From positions 2,706,501-2,770,500 of the forward strand of contig NZ_CP022203.1 in the NCBI RefSeq assembly GCF_002305895.1: a stretch of DNA of 64,000 nucleotides, written 5' to 3'. The notes beneath the pieces are model-generated. The model saw only the letters and a program-made list of their open reading frames with translations. It made no database searches and was not told the DNA's origin. The position numbers and the translations under genes were made by a program. This stretch comes from Corallococcus macrosporus DSM 14697. Its GTDB lineage: Bacteria > Myxococcota > Myxococcia > Myxococcales > Myxococcaceae. Numbering within the stretch: the first letter of the stretch is position 1; every line of letters begins with the position of its first letter. This document shows, in pieces, positions 63,778 to 64,000 of the stretch.

Positions 63778-64000
63778 TCAGGACACCGCGAGCGTGAGCC
63801 GGCGCTCACGGGCTTCGGTCAGCGTGTGCGCGTCCATCAGCACCGCCGTCTTCTCCGGCCCGGACAGTGGCTCCAGGGTGTCCCCGCCCAGCAGCTTGCG
63901 CCGCGCGGAGGCCAGCGCCATGGGCACGGCGGCCGGAGCGGGCTGGGACTCCAGCAGCGCCAGGTGCAGCGCGTGCGCCTTGGCATCCGAGATGACGTGG
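63778..64000 (-). CDS. C-terminal part of a glucosyltransferase-like gene (cut by window edge)
   Basis: The minus strand is open from the window edge to a TGA at 63778-63780, giving 73 residues (SDAKAHALHLALLESQP, RRKLLGGDTLEPLSGPEKTAVLMDA). The pattern AHALHLALL and LSGPEKTAVL resembles the C terminus of OpgH/MdoH glucans biosynthesis glucosyltransferases. Too short for certainty. Confidence 0.45.
   Translation of the reverse strand, partial: HVISDAKAHALHLALLESQPAPAAVPMALASARRKLLGGDTLEPLSGPEKTAVLMDAHTLTEARERRLTLAVS

Overview
The window reads as about 64 kb of myxobacterial chromosome, most likely Myxococcaceae (Myxococcus/Corallococcus type). The composition is very GC-rich with strong GC3 bias, genes are dense on both strands with many start/stop overlaps, and there is a SitA-type lipoprotein toxin with its immunity gene, a family known from myxobacterial kin discrimination. 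I see no rRNA, tRNA, IS element, prophage or CRISPR array.

Layout. 0.1-9.6 kb: a metallopeptidase-TPR lipoprotein, two acetyltransferase/transport genes, a Sir2 deacetylase, a GspC-like protein, a four-domain cell-wall hydrolase with a TTG start, a lipoprotein and a methyltransferase. 9.6-18.4 kb: one minus-strand sulfate-assimilation operon in the order cysH, siroheme dehydrogenase/chelatase, cobA, cysD, cysN, cysJ, cysI, with most genes overlapping. 18.6-30 kb: a ferritin-like protein, several unknowns, a Cys-rich pair, an acyltransferase-like protein, a ferritin-like hydrolase, a phospholipase-like protein and purL. 30-38 kb: sitA/sitI, msrB, a CBS protein, a threonyl-tRNA synthetase without editing domain, an OPT transporter and a metallo-beta-lactamase. 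38-51 kb: membrane protease-like protein, ATP-grasp enzyme, PLP decarboxylase plus glycosyltransferase, bpt, hydrolase, glycosyltransferase, glnS, serine hydrolase. 51-64 kb: PAS/GAF sensor kinase, cysQ, GAF protein, mug, a frameshifted PfkB kinase, a SET-domain methyltransferase with a histone-H1-like tail, a short acyl-CoA dehydrogenase relative, a 2OG-oxygenase-like protein, an M18 aminopeptidase and two unknowns.

The most notable signal is in untranslated leaders. Ahead of cysH, on the minus strand, two short cysteine-rich reading frames (30 aa with 7 Cys; 50 aa with 8 Cys) lie in series, each followed by an intrinsic-terminator hairpin with a T tract. For each, a segment just after the Cys codons is complementary to part of the downstream terminator. 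This is the layout of ribosome-mediated attenuation and would make the sulfur operon respond to charged Cys-tRNA through two consecutive checkpoints. Ahead of the editing-less thrS is a matching device: a 26-aa frame with TTTTTGTTT, followed by a long hairpin whose 5' arm can instead pair (11 bp) with the leader just after the Thr codons. In both cases the best promoter match places the predicted transcription start within a few bases of the leader start codon, so these leaders may be leaderless mRNAs.

The sulfur genes fit together: CysH has the Cys pairs of an iron-sulfur APS reductase, and the C-terminal APS-kinase-like domain of CysN has lost its P-loop, so the pathway appears to go directly from APS to sulfite, with siroheme made by the two embedded genes for CysI.
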